A stretch of DNA of 22,854 bases from CALNBC01 sp050945915 (lineage in GTDB: Bacteria; Bacillota; Clostridia; Christensenellales; CALWSW01). The translations under genes were made by a program, and so were the position numbers. Shown here piece by piece: positions 6,404 to 14,412 of the stretch. The number at the start of each line of letters is the position of its first letter. Positions within the stretch are counted from its first letter, which is position 1. Below the pieces are notes generated by a model. The model ran no database searches. It saw only the letters and a list, made by a program, of their open reading frames with translations, and was not told the DNA's origin. Location: positions 1 through 22,854 of the forward strand of contig JBMNTV010000029.1 in NCBI GenBank assembly GCA_050945915.1, written 5' to 3'.

Positions 6404-6785
6404 GCTGCGCGCGGGGCTGCGGGCGTTGCGGACGGAGATCGCCTTTTGCAAAACACCATTAAATATCGCGGTGATAAGAATTCCCGCAAAAGGGGCGTTG
6501 GGCGATTTTTCCAGGGAACTTCAAACCATCAAGGAACCGGCGGCAGCCTGGCAGAAGGTGGAAGGAAGGCTTCTTGCCGAAGAACCGGAGCGGCAAGCGC
6601 TCAGCCGGTTTTTCAGCTCCCTGGGCAAGGGGAATATGGCCGCCGTGGAACGGGAGTTTGAACGGATTGACCAGACCCTGTCCGCAGCCATCAAGGAGGC
6701 GGAAAAACGGGCGAAAAACGGCGGGAAACTCCGCTCGACGCTGGGGGTGCTGACCGGCGTCGCGGCGGTCATACTGATGATATGA
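6306..6785 (+). CDS. spoIIIAB: Stage III sporulation protein AB
   Basis: SpoIIIAB is a membrane-anchored helical protein related to type II secretion subunit GspF, thought to couple the ATPase AA to the membrane channel. The product starts MRAFSMVLAFCLCVIAGMRS with one N-terminal membrane helix, followed by the family motif RCAELTELRAGLRALRTEIAFCKTPL, a charged helical body and a C-terminal hydrophobic segment (GVLTGVAAVILMI). I prefer the ATG at 6306, six bases after GAGG, over the ATG at 6300, which touches it. The predicted product is 159 aa; the family is about 170. Confidence 0.92.
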   Translation: MRAFSMVLAFCLCVIAGMRSARKLYSRCAELTELRAGLRALRTEIAFCKTPLNIAVIRIPAKGALGDFSRELQTIKEPAAAWQKVEGRLLAEEPERQALSRFFSSLGKGNMAAVEREFERIDQTLSAAIKEAEKRAKNGGKLRSTLGVLTGVAAVILMI

Positions 6786-6798
6786 AATGAGGGTCCGC

Positions 6799-6996
6799 AT
6801 GGGAGTAGAGCTGATTTTCAGAATTGCCGGCATCGGCCTGGTGGTGGCGATTGTCGTCACCGTGCTGAAGCAGAGCGGAAGGGATGAGGTGGCCACCCTG
6901 GTGGCGCTGACCGGACTGATCCTTGTTCTGATCCTTGTGATAGACGAACTGGTGACGTTGTTTGACAGCGTTCGAAGGCTTTTTTCGCTTTACTGA
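6799..6996 (+). CDS. spoIIIAC: Stage III sporulation protein AC
   Basis: A 65-residue, two-helix membrane protein of the SpoIIIA channel complex. The start MGVELIFRIAGIGLVVAIVV and the centre KQSGRDEVATLVALTGLI match the highly conserved family pattern. The ATG at 6799 follows TGAGGG by five bases and gives the usual 65-68 aa length; an ATG four codons upstream would add MRVR. The gene lies 13 bp after spoIIIAB and before spoIIIAD, with which it shares sequence relatedness. Confidence 0.93.
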   Translation: MGVELIFRIAGIGLVVAIVVTVLKQSGRDEVATLVALTGLILVLILVIDELVTLFDSVRRLFSLY

Positions 6997-7012
6997 GGAT
7001 GGAGATACCAAA

Positions 7013-7399
7013 GTGGACGTGATGAAATTCGCCGTGCTGGGCGTGGCGGCCGCGATTCTTGCGCTGGTGGTCAAAAATCAGCGGCCGGAGCTTGCGTTGG
7101 TCCTTTCCCTCGCCGCCGGAGGGCTGTTGATCCTGCTGAGCCTGGGCCAGTTGCAGACCATCGTGGGTTTTGTGGGGGAGCTTTCCCGCAAATACGGCAT
7201 CAGCGAAAACTATATCGGCATCGCGGTCAAAGTGACGGGGATCGCCGTCCTTGCAGATCTTGCCGTCCAGCTGTGCAAGGATGCGGGGGAGTCCGCCATC
7301 GCTTCCAAGGTGGAGCTTGGCGGAAAAGCGGTCATGGTGGTGATCGCCCTGCCGGTGATCGAATCGCTGCTCGCCCTCGTTTCCGGGCTGATCCAGTGA
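7013..7399 (+). CDS. spoIIIAD: Stage III sporulation protein AD
   Basis: A polytopic membrane component of the SpoIIIA channel, 128 aa (B. subtilis 133). Hydrophobic segments start at MKFAVLGVAAAILALVV, and the family hallmark KYGISENYIGIAVKVTGIA is followed by CKDAGESAIASKVELGGK. The start is GTG at 7013, eight bases after GGAG; the in-frame ATG at 7022 is too far from it. The longer open frame from 6962 overlaps spoIIIAC and is not family-like. The stop overlaps the GTG of spoIIIAE, indicating translational coupling. Confidence 0.92.
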   Translation: MDVMKFAVLGVAAAILALVVKNQRPELALVLSLAAGGLLILLSLGQLQTIVGFVGELSRKYGISENYIGIAVKVTGIAVLADLAVQLCKDAGESAIASKVELGGKAVMVVIALPVIESLLALVSGLIQ

Positions 7400-8550
7400 A
7401 AAGGGCGGTGGTTGCCGCCGCGATGCTGCTGCTTGCCCTGTTGCTTCCCTCTGCCGTTGCCGCAGAGTCCACGGTGGGGGAGATGATCGACGGTGAGCTG
7501 AAGAATCTTGAGGTCGGCGGGCTGGACGACGTTTACGAGGGGCTGCCGGATGCTGTCAGGTCGATCTTCGGGGAAAGAGATTTTCTCGACCTGGTGGGCA
7601 GTCTGGCAAAAGGCGAGCATGTGCAGGCGGAAGGGGTGTTTTCCGGCTTTTTGTCCCTGCTGGGCGAAAAGCTGAAAAGCAGGCTCGCCCTGGTGACCGC
7701 GCTGTTCGCCCTTGCCGCGTTGTGCGGCATTGCGGCGGAGATGCGAAGAGGGGTCTCCGGCGGCGCCGGGGAAATCGCAGGGCTGGTGTGCTATGTCATC
7801 GCGGTGATCGTGGCGGTATACGCCTTTTCGGACGTGGTGGCCACCGCCAAAGAGGCGGCGGTGCGCGCCCAAAGGATTATGGAGATCGCCTTCCCGATCC
7901 TTCTGACCCTGCTGACGGCTGCCGGGGCGACGGCCTCCGCCGGGTTGTTTTCGCCGGCGACGGCGCTTTTGACTACCGGCGTGACGACGATCTTCACAAA
8001 AGTCCTGCTTCCCGCCGTGCTGGCCATGGGGGTCTGTGCCATCATCGGCAACCTGTCCGAGCAGCGGCCGCTGGATAAGCTGACCGGATTGTTCAAGTCT
8101 ACCATCAAGTGGACGCTGGGCATCCTGTCCACGCTGTACATCGGGTATCTCGGCGTGATGGGCATCGCGGCGAAAAGCGTGGACGGCCTGTCCGTCCGGG
8201 CGGTGCGGTACGCGGCAGACAAGCTCATCCCCATGGTGGGCACCCTGGTTTCTGGCAGCGTGGACACGCTGCTGGCCTGCTCCTTGCTGGTCAAAAACGC
8301 CCTGGGCGCAAGCGCTGTGTTGCTGATGGCGGGGGTGCTGGTCTCGCCGCTATTGGACATCATGACGCTTTTGTTCGCTTTTCGGATTGCGGCGGCGATC
8401 ATCGAGCCCATTGCGGACGCCAGGCTGACGAAGGGGATTTCCGCCCTGGCGGACGTGCTGACCTATCTTTTTGCCATCCTCGCGGCAATCGGCGTGATGT
8501 TCGCGCTGACCGTCGGTCTGATTGCTGCGGCAGGAAATACGCTGATCTGA
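7396..8550 (+). CDS. spoIIIAE: Stage III sporulation protein AE
   Basis: The large polytopic membrane subunit of the SpoIIIA complex, 384 aa (B. subtilis 399). The N-terminus MKRAVVAAAMLLLALLLPSA is a signal peptide, probably cleaved after residue 23 (AVAA). A short extracytoplasmic region follows, then about six to eight membrane helices. The conserved core includes AAGATASAGLFSPA and, later, GVMGIAAKSVDGLSVRAVRY. The start is GTG at 7396, overlapping the TGA of spoIIIAD by one frame (GTGA). No good ribosome-binding site is visible, consistent with coupled translation. Confidence 0.94.
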   Translation: MKRAVVAAAMLLLALLLPSAVAAESTVGEMIDGELKNLEVGGLDDVYEGLPDAVRSIFGERDFLDLVGSLAKGEHVQAEGVFSGFLSLLGEKLKSRLALVTALFALAALCGIAAEMRRGVSGGAGEIAGLVCYVIAVIVAVYAFSDVVATAKEAAVRAQRIMEIAFPILLTLLTAAGATASAGLFSPATALLTTGVTTIFTKVLLPAVLAMGVCAIIGNLSEQRPLDKLTGLFKSTIKWTLGILSTLYIGYLGVMGIAAKSVDGLSVRAVRYAADKLIPMVGTLVSGSVDTLLACSLLVKNALGASAVLLMAGVLVSPLLDIMTLLFAFRIAAAIIEPIADARLTKGISALADVLTYLFAILAAIGVMFALTVGLIAAAGNTLI

Positions 8551-8557
8551 GGGTAAC

Positions 8558-8725
8558 ATGGAGGATTGGCTTTTGACGCTGACCGGCGCGGCGATGATGG
8601 TTGCGCTGCTTTCGGCGATCGCCGGGGACAGCGGCTCGGGCAAGGCCGCAAGGCTGGTGCTGGGGATTGTGTTTCTGGGCGTGGTATTGGCATCCACTGC
8701 AAAGCTGTTGGGAGGTTTGGGGTGA
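8558..8725 (+). CDS. spoIIIAF: Minimal SpoIIIAF-like protein (membrane anchor only, 55 aa)
   Basis: The gene occupies the AF position between AE and AG. The product MEDWLLTLTGAAMMVALLSA... has two membrane helices (about 5-22 and 31-49) and then stops, GGLG. The spacing of the two helices and the opening Trp-Leu match the start of SpoIIIAF. In B. subtilis AF continues with a soluble ring-building domain to about 206 aa; that domain is absent here, and the TGA overlaps the GTG start of spoIIIAG, leaving no room for it. GAGGGTAAC precedes the ATG. I infer AF by position and topology, as the helices alone are weak evidence. Confidence 0.7.
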   Translation: MEDWLLTLTGAAMMVALLSAIAGDSGSGKAARLVLGIVFLGVVLASTAKLLGGLG

Positions 8726-9258
8726 AAAAGGGCGAAGGAATCAAAAAATTCGCGGATTACCTGAGGGCGCACCCCTGGCTGGAACTGGGGTTTTATCTGG
8801 TTCTGGCCGGCCTTGCCGTCGCATTGTTTTTGATGAGCGGCAATTCGGAGCAAAAGGAAGCAAAGGGAGAAGCGGCGAAACAGGTTTCCATGCAAGGGGA
8901 CAGCATGGAAGAAAAGCTCGCCTATACGCTGTCTGCCATCAAGGGCGTGGGGGATGTCCGGGTGCTGATCTCCTATGCCACCAGCGAGGAAATCGTGCCC
9001 GCCATGTCCGTCGACGAGCAAAATAGCGGCTCATCGCTGAGCAGAAGCGAAGAGCCGGTGACGGTGGGCAAGGGGGGCGACGAGCAGGCGATGGTGTTGA
9101 TGGTGCGTTCCCCCACCGTGCGGGGGGCGATCATCATTGCAGAAGGCGCAGAGGACGTTTCCGTCCGCATGGATCTTCTGCGCGCCGCCCAGGCGATACT
9201 GGACGTTCCATCTTCAAACATAGAAGTATTCCCGATGGGCTCGGGGGAAGGGGGATAA
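8722..9258 (+). CDS. spoIIIAG: Stage III sporulation protein AG
   Basis: SpoIIIAG forms a large ring in the intermembrane space of the forespore via its ring-building motif, part of the feeding tube. The product (178 aa) has a short cytoplasmic end, one membrane helix (about 20-38), a low-complexity linker and the soluble domain: MEEKLAYTLSAIKGVGDVRV, then VRGAIIIAEGAEDVSVRMDL and LDVPSSNIEVF. The start is GTG at 8722, overlapping the AF stop (GTGA); GGGAGG lies about 6 bp upstream inside AF. It is shorter than the 229 aa of B. subtilis, mostly in the linker. Confidence 0.93.
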   Translation: MKKGEGIKKFADYLRAHPWLELGFYLVLAGLAVALFLMSGNSEQKEAKGEAAKQVSMQGDSMEEKLAYTLSAIKGVGDVRVLISYATSEEIVPAMSVDEQNSGSSLSRSEEPVTVGKGGDEQAMVLMVRSPTVRGAIIIAEGAEDVSVRMDLLRAAQAILDVPSSNIEVFPMGSGEGG

Positions 9259-9259
9259 T

Positions 9260-9877
9260 ATGAAAAAACCGGTGGAAATCATCAGGGGCAAAAGCAAGGA
9301 GAAAAAATCCGAAAGAACCGCAGGACCGAGGATAAAGCTGGACAAAAAGCGCATTCTTACAATAGGGGGCTGCATCTTGCTGATCGCGGTTGCGGTCTGG
9401 GCGAACATGACGCTTTCCAACAACATGGCTGACAGGCTTCGCGCCGCCGAAGCCACGCCCGGCTTCGAGGACGAAGAACTGCAGGAAAACCCCGCTGTGG
9501 AAGGCGCAGCGGAGGCCGGGGCAGAGGACGATTATTTTGCCGTGTTTAGGGCGAACCGGGACGCCACCAGGGAAAAGGAACTGGAATACCTGAGCGAAAT
9601 GATCGCGGACGAGAACACGGACAGCGACGCGCGCGCCTCCGCCCAGGAGCAAAAGCTCGCGCTGATCGACGCGATGGAAAAGGAAATGATCATCGAAGGC
9701 CTGCTGCAAGCTAAGGGATTTCAAGGCGTTGCCGTCACCGTCAAAAAGGGCTCGGTGAACATCGTCGTGGACCGGGAAAGCCTTTCGGACACGGAAATCG
9801 CCCAAATTCTGGACATCGCCATCAGCGAAACCGGTGAACCCGCGGATAAAATCAAGGTGCTAAAAAAGCTGGGATGA
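9260..9877 (+). CDS. spoIIIAH: Stage III sporulation protein AH
   Basis: SpoIIIAH is the mother-cell partner of forespore SpoIIQ; together they bridge the two membranes. The 205-aa product has a basic cytoplasmic end, one membrane helix (about 32-49), an acidic linker (about 60-95) and the YscJ/FliF-like extracytoplasmic domain with FRANRDATREKELEYLSEMI and the C-terminal AIAQIL-type helix (SDTEIAQILDIAISETG). It is the last gene of the spoIIIA operon; a GC-rich hairpin follows. The partner spoIIQ is not in the window. Confidence 0.94.
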   Translation: MKKPVEIIRGKSKEKKSERTAGPRIKLDKKRILTIGGCILLIAVAVWANMTLSNNMADRLRAAEATPGFEDEELQENPAVEGAAEAGAEDDYFAVFRANRDATREKELEYLSEMIADENTDSDARASAQEQKLALIDAMEKEMIIEGLLQAKGFQGVAVTVKKGSVNIVVDRESLSDTEIAQILDIAISETGEPADKIKVLKKLG

Positions 9878-9992
9878 TGCGCCGGCGGTTTTCAAGGCCG
9901 CGCTTTTAGCGCAAGCCGCGCACAAAAATGCGCCGGGAACTTCGGGCAAGCTGTGCGCATAAATAGAATGAACGGAAAAAATAACGCGTTGC

Positions 9993-10014
9993 CCCGCCCC
10001 CAAAGGGCGGGTTT
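9993..10014 (+). terminator. Probable terminator of the spoIIIA operon
   Basis: CCCGCCC (9993-9999), loop CCAAA, GGGCGGG (10005-10011), then TTT. The stem is strong but the T run is only three bases. It lies 115 bp after spoIIIAH and 65 bp before the asp23 promoter. Confidence 0.6.
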
Positions 10015-10076
10015 GGACTGGACTTTGTGGTAAAACGTAAATTTTTCGCCATACACTATTTAACTTTTCAAAAATC

Positions 10077-10085
10077 TGGTATACT
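10077..10085 (+). promoter_or_regulatory. Extended -10 promoter for the asp23 operon
   Basis: TGGTATACT is an extended -10 of sigma-A type, about 68 bp before the Asp23-family start codon. The AT-rich stretch ATTTAACTTTTC (from 10058) covers the -35 region but has no good hexamer at 17 bp. Confidence 0.5.
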
Positions 10086-10152
10086 GTCAGCATGGTGGGG
10101 AACTGTATCCCTTCCCAGCGGAATTGAAAAACATCATTCGGAGGTTATATAC

Positions 10153-10587
10153 ATGAGCGAAGAGGTAAAAGTTCCCGTTGAGTCCGTTGCCCAGGAAACA
10201 AAGGGTGGCAAGGTTACGTTCGCTAACGAGGTGATCGCCATCATTGCCAGCCTGGCTGCCGGCGAGGTCAAGGGCTTAGCTTCCATGAGCGGCAGCACCT
10301 TCGAAGGCATCACGGAAAAGCTTGGGCGCAAGAGCTATACGAAGGGCGTCAAGGTCGAGGTTGGCAACGAGGAAGCCGCTGTGGATCTTTTCGTCATCGT
10401 GCGGTACGGTTACCGGATTCACGACGTCTGCGTCGAAATCCAGAATGCTGTCAAGAATGCCATCGAAACCATGACCGGCCTTCGCGTGGTCGAGGTCAAC
10501 GTCAACGTCACGGGCATTCAGCTCGAAAAGGAGACGAAAGAGGAGCCCGTCCCCGTCAAGGAAGAAGAGCCGCCCCGCGTTCGTTAA
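10153..10587 (+). CDS. Asp23/Gls24 family envelope stress response protein
   Basis: The 144-aa product belongs to the Asp23 (DUF322) family: KVTFANEVIAIIASLAAGEVKGLASM, then VDLFVIVRYGYRIHDVCVEI and VEVNVNVTGIQL. These proteins gather beneath the cell membrane through AmaP and are linked to alkaline and cell-wall stress; in B. subtilis the related YqhY is linked to acetyl-CoA carboxylase. The ATG has GGAGG eight bases upstream; the longer frame from 10027 would cross the promoter. The tail after residue 125 is rich in Lys, Glu and Pro. amaP lies 155 bp downstream. Confidence 0.93.
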   Translation: MSEEVKVPVESVAQETKGGKVTFANEVIAIIASLAAGEVKGLASMSGSTFEGITEKLGRKSYTKGVKVEVGNEEAAVDLFVIVRYGYRIHDVCVEIQNAVKNAIETMTGLRVVEVNVNVTGIQLEKETKEEPVPVKEEEPPRVR

Positions 10588-10742
10588 TCCATCATCCTGC
10601 CGGGCAGATTCGCACCTTTACAACCGACTTGTCCACTTCAGCAGGCTGCCCGCCATGGGAACAAGACAGTACGGGTGGCCTTTCTTCTTGAATCATACGT
10701 TTATTTGATTGTGCAAAATGCAATCCTACGGAGGAAAAGAAC

Positions 10743-11333
10743 ATGAAGCTCAAGCCCTTCGACAGATTTACAAACGTGCTCCTGATCCTCGGCGTCATCG
10801 GCCTTTGCGGGCTTTGCTCCGGCATCGCCTGGGGGATCCTGGACGCGCGGGTTTTCACCTGGTTTGCAAACGCGCTGACTTCCGGCGTCCTGGCAGCCAT
10901 CATCACCACGGCGGTGGCGCTTTTGGTCGTGTTTATATGCCTGCGCATCCTGTTCGTCCGCAAAAGGGATGCGATCAGGGAAACCGCGCCCAAAGCCCCG
11001 GGGATCCTGGTGCGACAGGGCGAAAACGGCGCGGTGTTTCTGTCCCTTCCCGCGTTGGAGGAAATCGTCCTTCGAAACGTCCGGTCGAACACCAAGATCC
11101 GCGACTGCCGGTGCGAGCTGCTCCCCGTTGATGCGGGCGTCAGCGTGCGCATTTGGGCCAGTCTTGCGCCGGACGCCAACATTCCCGAGGTTACCGCCGC
11201 CGTACAGGATACCGTCAAGACCAATGTCGAGATGATGTGCGGCATTGTCGTTCCGGAGATCCAGTTCGTGGTGGAACGGGCGGACGCGGCGGCAAATTTG
11301 CCGAGCAACGAACTGAAAGTCCGCGTCCAGTAA
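10743..11333 (+). CDS. amaP: AmaP, alkaline shock response membrane anchor protein
   Basis: AmaP tethers Asp23-family proteins to the membrane. The 196-aa product has two membrane helices (about residues 11-32 and 44-70), and then an Asp23-like soluble domain with VFLSLPALEEIVLRNVRS and VRIWASLAPDANIPEVTAAV. GGAGGAAAAGA precedes the ATG. It is flanked by an Asp23 gene and a DUF2273 gene, the family's usual company. The 155-bp spacer before it has no evident gene, only a CGGGCAG/CTGCCCG pair (10601-10607 and 10646-10652) with a long loop. Confidence 0.88.
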   Translation: MKLKPFDRFTNVLLILGVIGLCGLCSGIAWGILDARVFTWFANALTSGVLAAIITTAVALLVVFICLRILFVRKRDAIRETAPKAPGILVRQGENGAVFLSLPALEEIVLRNVRSNTKIRDCRCELLPVDAGVSVRIWASLAPDANIPEVTAAVQDTVKTNVEMMCGIVVPEIQFVVERADAAANLPSNELKVRVQ

Positions 11334-11345
11334 GGGGGTGCCTTC

Positions 11346-11591
11346 TTGAAAGAGAGAATCATGGAGTTCTTCAAAGCCCATCCCTATGCGATCATCGGCT
11401 GCACAATCGGCGTTTTGGCTGCGGTCTTCATGATGCTTGCAGGGTTTTGGGGTACCCTGCTCATTCTCCTGCTGGGCGGATTCGGGCTGTGGCTGGGCGC
11501 ATCCAAGGACAAGGGAAGGGACGCTCTGGAAAGCCTTTACCGCCTGGCAAGACGAGTAAAAGATATCTTCAGCGTACTGACCAAGCGCTGA
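11346..11591 (+). CDS. DUF2273 small membrane protein
   Basis: The 81-aa product starts MKERIMEFFKAHPYAIIGCT and has two closely spaced membrane helices (about 15-32 and 35-51), then a basic cytoplasmic tail. This is the pattern of DUF2273 proteins found next to asp23 and amaP. The start is TTG at 11346, placed five to seven bases after the GGGGGTG that follows the amaP stop; the ATG at 11361 is too far from that site. Probably part of the membrane-bound Asp23 assembly, by association only. Confidence 0.82.
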   Translation: MKERIMEFFKAHPYAIIGCTIGVLAAVFMMLAGFWGTLLILLLGGFGLWLGASKDKGRDALESLYRLARRVKDIFSVLTKR

Positions 11592-11620
11592 TCGCAAGAG
11601 AACGGAGGAAAAGTACACCA

Positions 11621-12076
11621 ATGAGCAGAAGAGTCGCCCGGGAGATTGCGATGAAGCTCGTCTTTGCTCGTCTTCTGGGCGGGAGTGGCGATTACAGCGG
11701 ATTTTTGAAGCTCTCCGGGTATGACGCCGAACCGACGCTGGACGACATCACCTTTGCCATGTCCATCGTGGGTGGCGTCGAGGAAACGAAGGACGAGCTG
11801 GACCATTATATCGGCGAATGTTCCCACGGCTGGAGCGTTGCGCGCATGCCGGGGGTTGACCTTTGCATTTTGCGCATCGCCGCCTATGAGATGATTTATC
11901 AAAAAACCAGCGCCGGTGTGGCGATCAACGAAGCGGTGGAACTCGCCAAGCAGTTCGGCGGCGACCGTTCGCCCAATTTTATCAATGGCGTGCTGGGCGG
12001 GATTGCCCGGGCCTATGAAAAGGGCCTGATCGTGCCCGCTGGGGACGTCGTTCCGGCGGGGCCTGCGGGGGATTAG
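11621..12076 (+). CDS. nusB: Transcription antitermination protein NusB
   Basis: NusB binds boxA RNA with NusE (S10) and promotes rRNA transcription. The product (151 aa) has the N-terminal SRRVAREIAMKLVFA helix and the conserved C-terminal part with RMPGVDLCILRIAAYEM, VAINEAVELAKQFGGDRSPNFINGVLGGI. GGAGG lies 12 bp upstream of the ATG, a little distant. It opens the run of overlapping genes nusB-xseA-xseB-ispA-dxs-tlyA. The tail PAGDVVPAGPAGD is an unusual short extension. Confidence 0.94.
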   Translation: MSRRVAREIAMKLVFARLLGGSGDYSGFLKLSGYDAEPTLDDITFAMSIVGGVEETKDELDHYIGECSHGWSVARMPGVDLCILRIAAYEMIYQKTSAGVAINEAVELAKQFGGDRSPNFINGVLGGIARAYEKGLIVPAGDVVPAGPAGD

Positions 12077-12077
12077 C

Positions 12078-13304
12078 ATGGCCGGTGCTTCCGTTCGCGT
12101 GCTGAGTGTCACCCAGCTGAACGAATACGTCGGCGGGATGCTCGCCCACGACCCGCTGCTTCGAAACCTCCGGCTGACCGGAGAGGTCTCCAACTTTCGC
12201 GTCACCGCGTCTGGCCATGCCTATTTTGCATTGAAGGACGAGCAGAGCCTCATCCGCTGCGTGATGTTCAGAAGCGATCTTTCGCGGGTGAACCGCTTGC
12301 CTGAGGATGGTTCCGCCGTCATCGTCGGGGGTTATGTTTCCCTGTACGCAAGGGACGGGCAATACCAGTTTTATGTAAGAACCCTGGAGCTCGCCGGCGC
12401 GGGGGAGCTTTTTTTGCGTTTTGAGCGCACAAAAAAGCGGCTGGAGGCCCTGGGCTGGTTCGACCCTGCCATCAAAAAGCCCCTCCCCAAGCTCCCGACA
12501 ACGGTGGGGGTGGTGACTTCCGCCACCGGCGCCGTGCTGCATGACATTTTAAACGTCGCAAAGCGGCGGTTCCCGGGGTATGACATTTTGCTTGCCCCCG
12601 CTGCGGTGCAGGGGAGCGAAGCGCCCATGGAACTCGCTGCGGCCATCGCCGCTTTGGACGCCATCGATGTAGTCTCGGTGATTATCGTCGCACGGGGCGG
12701 CGGCTCGATGGAGGATTTGTGGGCTTTTAATGACGAAATCGTCGTCGAAGCCATTTTTCATTGCAAAAAACCTGTGGTTTCGGCGGTGGGACACGAGACG
12801 GACTTTACCATCGCGGATTTTGTGGCGGACGTTCGCGCCCCCACGCCCTCCGCGGCGGCGGAGCTGGTGTGGCCCATGCTCTCGGAACGGTTGGACGAGC
12901 TGTATACGCTGATGTTCCGCATGGAACGGGCGGTGCATCGAACCATCGTGCAGCAACGGGCCGCTTTGGCCGAAGCCTATTCCGCCTTGTTGCCCAACGA
13001 CCCGATCCGCGCGGTGGAAAGGGACCTGCAAACGCTGGACAACCTCGCCGCCCGCATGATCGCGGCGGTGAAGGGCCGGCAAAAGCTGCTGTGGTCGGGG
13101 CTTTCGGAGTGCAGCGCGAGACTGGACGCCGCCAGCCCCCTTTCCACGCTGAAACGGGGGTATGCCTATGTCGAACGGGCGGGCAAAGGGGTGGTTTCCG
13201 TCACCGAGCTTTCCGCCGGAACGGAAATTGTCCTCACCTTTGCGGACGGCAGGGCAAATGCCACCGTGACCGGCCTTGAAACCCGAAAGGAGGAACGCGA
13301 ATGA
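12078..13304 (+). CDS. xseA: Exodeoxyribonuclease VII large subunit
   Basis: XseA with XseB degrades single-stranded DNA in both directions. The 408-aa product has an N-terminal OB fold (about 8-100; GEVSNFRVTASGHAYFALKD), then the catalytic core with PTTVGVVTSATGAVLHD, ARGGGSMEDLWAFNDE, VSAVGHETDFTIADFVADVR and APTPSAAAEL, a coiled-coil stretch, and the C-terminal LKRGYAYV motif. It starts one base after the nusB stop and overlaps xseB by four bases (ATGA). Confidence 0.96.
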   Translation: MAGASVRVLSVTQLNEYVGGMLAHDPLLRNLRLTGEVSNFRVTASGHAYFALKDEQSLIRCVMFRSDLSRVNRLPEDGSAVIVGGYVSLYARDGQYQFYVRTLELAGAGELFLRFERTKKRLEALGWFDPAIKKPLPKLPTTVGVVTSATGAVLHDILNVAKRRFPGYDILLAPAAVQGSEAPMELAAAIAALDAIDVVSVIIVARGGGSMEDLWAFNDEIVVEAIFHCKKPVVSAVGHETDFTIADFVADVRAPTPSAAAELVWPMLSERLDELYTLMFRMERAVHRTIVQQRAALAEAYSALLPNDPIRAVERDLQTLDNLAARMIAAVKGRQKLLWSGLSECSARLDAASPLSTLKRGYAYVERAGKGVVSVTELSAGTEIVLTFADGRANATVTGLETRKEERE

Positions 13305-13525
13305 CGAAGCAATACGAAGCCTCTTTGGCAAGGCTTCAGGATATTGCGCAAAAGCTGGAGCAGGGCGGCCTTTCTTTGGAGGAGTCCCTCAAACTGTTTG
13401 AGGAAGGCGTGGCGCTCTATGCAAACTGCACCAAGGCCCTGACCGCCGCCGAGGGGCGGCTGCGCGCCCTTTCCAGGCAGGCCGGCCTTGCTTTCGACGC
13501 AGACGCGCCGGAGGAGGACGAATGA
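13301..13525 (+). CDS. xseB: Exodeoxyribonuclease VII small subunit
   Basis: The small subunit that covers the XseA helices. The 74-aa product has the family pattern YEASLARLQDIAQKLEQG, LSLEESLKLFEEGVALY. It overlaps xseA and ispA by four bases on each side (ATGA), so translation is coupled. AAGGAGG precedes the ATG within xseA. Confidence 0.95.
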   Translation: MTKQYEASLARLQDIAQKLEQGGLSLEESLKLFEEGVALYANCTKALTAAEGRLRALSRQAGLAFDADAPEEDE

Positions 13526-14397
13526 ACTTCGAGGCAATGCAAAAAAGCTACGTCGACGCGGTTAACGATGCGCTCAAAGCGTACCTTGCGGACGAACGCA
13601 TCCACCCGCGCTTAGCCGAAGCGATGGCATACAGCGTCACCGCCGGGGGCAAGCGGTTGCGGGCCTGTTTGCTGCTTTCCGCCTGCGAACTGGCGGGCGG
13701 TTCGGTCAAGGACGCGCTCCCCTTTGCCGCCGCGGTAGAGATGATCCACACCTATTCCTTAATCCATGATGACCTCCCCGCCATGGACGACGACTGCCTC
13801 CGCCGGGGCAAGCCCACCAACCACGTGGTGTTCGGCGAAGGCATGGCGATCCTCGCGGGGGATGGGCTTTTGAATTACGCGATGCAGATCATGCTCCATG
13901 CCGCGCTCCAGGATGAATCAAATAAAGCCCTGAACGCTGCCCATGAAATCGCGGAACGCGCGGGGGTGTGGGGCATGATCGCCGGCCAGGCGGAGGATCT
14001 GTCCTCCGAAGGCAAAGAGCCGGACGAAAAGACCCTGCATTACATCCACGCCCACAAAACGGCGGACATGCTTCTCGCCTCCCTGCGCTCGGGCGGAACC
14101 TTGGGCGGGGCGGACGAGGGGCTGATGCGCGCCCTGACGGCATACGGCGAAAAGCTGGGCCTGGCCTTCCAGATCCAGGACGACCTTCTGGACCTTTTCG
14201 GGGACGCGGCTTCCCTGGGCAAGTCCGTGGGCAAGGACGCGCAAAAAAGAAAGCTGACCTTTCCGGCGCTGTACGGCGCGGAACGCGCCAAAACGATGCA
14301 GGAAGAATACTGCCAGGAGGCTGCGCAAGCCCTCTCAGGCTACGACGCACCCTTCTTGACGGAAATGGCGGCAAGGCTTGCCAAACGAAAAAGCTAA
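13522..14397 (+). CDS. ispA: Farnesyl diphosphate synthase (polyprenyl synthetase)
   Basis: It condenses isopentenyl diphosphate with dimethylallyl or geranyl diphosphate to farnesyl diphosphate. The first Asp-rich motif is DDLPAMDDD (residues 83-91), the second DDLLD (220-224); GGKRLRACL (about 43-51) is the substrate diphosphate site, and GKDAQKRKLTFPALYG the C-terminal site. The length of 291 aa is typical for bacterial enzymes. It overlaps xseB by four bases and precedes dxs, which supplies its precursors through the MEP pathway. Confidence 0.94.
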   Translation: MNFEAMQKSYVDAVNDALKAYLADERIHPRLAEAMAYSVTAGGKRLRACLLLSACELAGGSVKDALPFAAAVEMIHTYSLIHDDLPAMDDDCLRRGKPTNHVVFGEGMAILAGDGLLNYAMQIMLHAALQDESNKALNAAHEIAERAGVWGMIAGQAEDLSSEGKEPDEKTLHYIHAHKTADMLLASLRSGGTLGGADEGLMRALTAYGEKLGLAFQIQDDLLDLFGDAASLGKSVGKDAQKRKLTFPALYGAERAKTMQEEYCQEAAQALSGYDAPFLTEMAARLAKRKS

Positions 14398-14412
14398 AAC
14401 CGGAGACTGGAT

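Noticed and set aside
10050..10057. CATACACT, a perfect sigma-E -10, upstream of the asp23 gene
   Set aside because: The -35 region 14 bp upstream reads GGTAAAA, not GKATATT. The extended -10 TGGTATACT nearer the gene is a better promoter.
10601..10652. CGGGCAG/CTGCCCG hairpin after the asp23 gene
   Set aside because: The loop is 38 nt and there is no T run, so it is not a terminator; too weak to call a regulatory RNA.
13166..13174. TGTCGAA motifs (0A-box consensus) inside xseA and inside the 5' end of spo0A
   Set aside because: They are within coding sequence, explained by codons such as GTC GAA, and are not near a promoter.
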